NCBI GenBank assembly: GCA_026770615.1
Contig: MU631358.1
Coordinates: forward strand, 74,111 to 90,901
Direction: 5' to 3'
DNA: 16,791 nucleotides
From: Pavlovales sp. CCMP2436
Lineage: Eukaryota; Haptophyta; Pavlovophyceae; Pavlovales
Shown piece by piece: positions 16,298-16,791 of this stretch. Positions within the stretch are counted from its first letter, which is position 1, and each line of letters starts with the position of its first letter. Below the pieces are notes generated by a model. The model saw only the letters and a list, made by a program, of their open reading frames with translations. It had not been told where the DNA came from and ran no database searches. Made by a program: the position numbers and the translations under genes.

Positions 16298-16614
16298 ATA
16301 GGCGCCCGCCCCGAAACCTTGACCTGAATTTAAGCCCATTTTGAGTACAAAGTCCGTAAGTTTTTAAAATCCCAAATATCGGACCCCCGACACTGGCCAT
16401 ATATATATATAAATTTATATCTGACTCTTAGTGAGTGACCGAGGGGGGAGGGTGGAAGGGGAGGGTAGGGTGTTGCCGCGTTCCACCCGATAGCGGAGCC
16501 GCAGGTTGCGGCTTGCGGTCCGCAAGGTAGGAGAGGAATTTCGTTTTTCGTACTCAAAAGTGCCCACAGGAGTAAAATGATCGGTTATATAGTTTATTGC
16601 TAACGTTATATTTA
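16298..16614. other. Spacer between R3 and the terminal R1 copies
   Basis: Contains a short TA tract (about 16399-16410) and a purine/G-rich stretch near 16441-16470. The minus frame at 16330-16557 shows no recognised motif. Confidence 0.5.
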
Positions 16615-16670
16615 TGATAGGGATTCAAGCTGGCGTCTGACTGTTCTGAATGCTGTGCTGGTCTGAGCGC
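16615..16670 (+). repeat. Dispersed repeat R1, first unit of a tandem pair
   Basis: R1 from TGATAGGG through CTGGTCTGAGCGC, then a jump back to GCTAACGTTATAT and the next copy. The direct repeat of GCTAACGTTATAT at 16599 and 16669 gives a 70-bp period. Confidence 0.85.
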
Positions 16671-16685
16671 TAACGTTATATATAC

Positions 16686-16791
16686 TGATAGGGATTCAAG
16701 CTGGCGTCTGACTGTTCTGAATGTTTTGCTGGTCTGAGCGCTGCGTCGCCCATTGCCTGCTGCGTGCCTTAGTCGGCTGCGCTGGCTTGGG
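16686..16791 (+). repeat. Dispersed repeat R1, running off the right edge
   Basis: The first 106 bases of R1 are present, nearly identical to 4411-4516, and the window ends within the element. Confidence 0.9.

Noticed and set aside
1..16791. CRISPR arrays, rRNA and tRNA genes
   Set aside because: No regularly spaced repeat array, rRNA signature or complete tRNA cloverleaf was seen on either strand by eye.

Overview
The window looks like nuclear DNA of a unicellular eukaryotic alga, most likely a haptophyte-type microalga. Evidence: spliceosomal GT..AG introns with C-rich tracts, GC-rich and alanine/arginine-rich coding sequence beside AT-rich spacers, many microsatellites, and decayed retroelement sequence. 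There are no ribosome-binding sites or operons. The lineage is inferred from style, not from a marker gene.

Layout, left to right. (1) 1-1446, minus strand: a decayed reverse transcriptase of a non-LTR-like retroelement, broken by stops and frameshifts and running off the left edge. (2) 1559-2026: a copy of a dispersed repeat (family R1) split by a 385-bp MITE-like insertion with terminal inverted repeats and an AACA target duplication. (3) 2044-3866, minus: a three-exon glycosyltransferase gene with a DxD motif; a long purine/pyrimidine microsatellite lies in its second intron. (4) 4342-4536: pieces of two dispersed repeats (R2, R1). (5) 4463-5986, plus: a five-exon METTL24-like SAM-dependent methyltransferase gene. 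Its splice sites can be placed to the base, but its start is missing or disrupted next to R1. (6) 5987-7564: spacer with an R1 fragment, a G-run block and an 18-bp inverted repeat. (7) 7565-10735, minus: a 1056-residue Ala/Arg-rich protein with a Pro-rich N-terminus and many Trp-anchored helical segments, possibly Sfi1/centrosome-like. (8) 10736-12073: spacer with a full R1 copy. (9) 12074-13885: two roughly 95-104 bp inverted R2 copies enclosing an isocitrate lyase pseudogene (minus) that has lost several internal blocks and ends at a stop just after its one intron. (10) 13886-14948: spacer with a 43-nt repeat (R3), CCAAT motifs and a GT microsatellite. (11) 14949-15473, plus: a single-exon 174-residue protein with a SAP-like C-terminus. 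(12) 15474-16791: AT microsatellite, a possible orphan exon, a second R3 copy and three R1 copies, the last running off the right edge.

The genes do not form an evident pathway. Two are ordinary cellular enzymes (glycosyltransferase and methyltransferase, divergently arranged), one is a candidate cytoskeletal protein, one is a small possible nucleic-acid-binding protein, and the rest is mobile or decayed sequence. The features most worth following up are the R1/R2 repeat families and their link to broken genes, the isocitrate lyase remnant with several frame-preserving gaps between inverted repeats, and a perfect 25-bp inverted repeat in the methyltransferase first exon.
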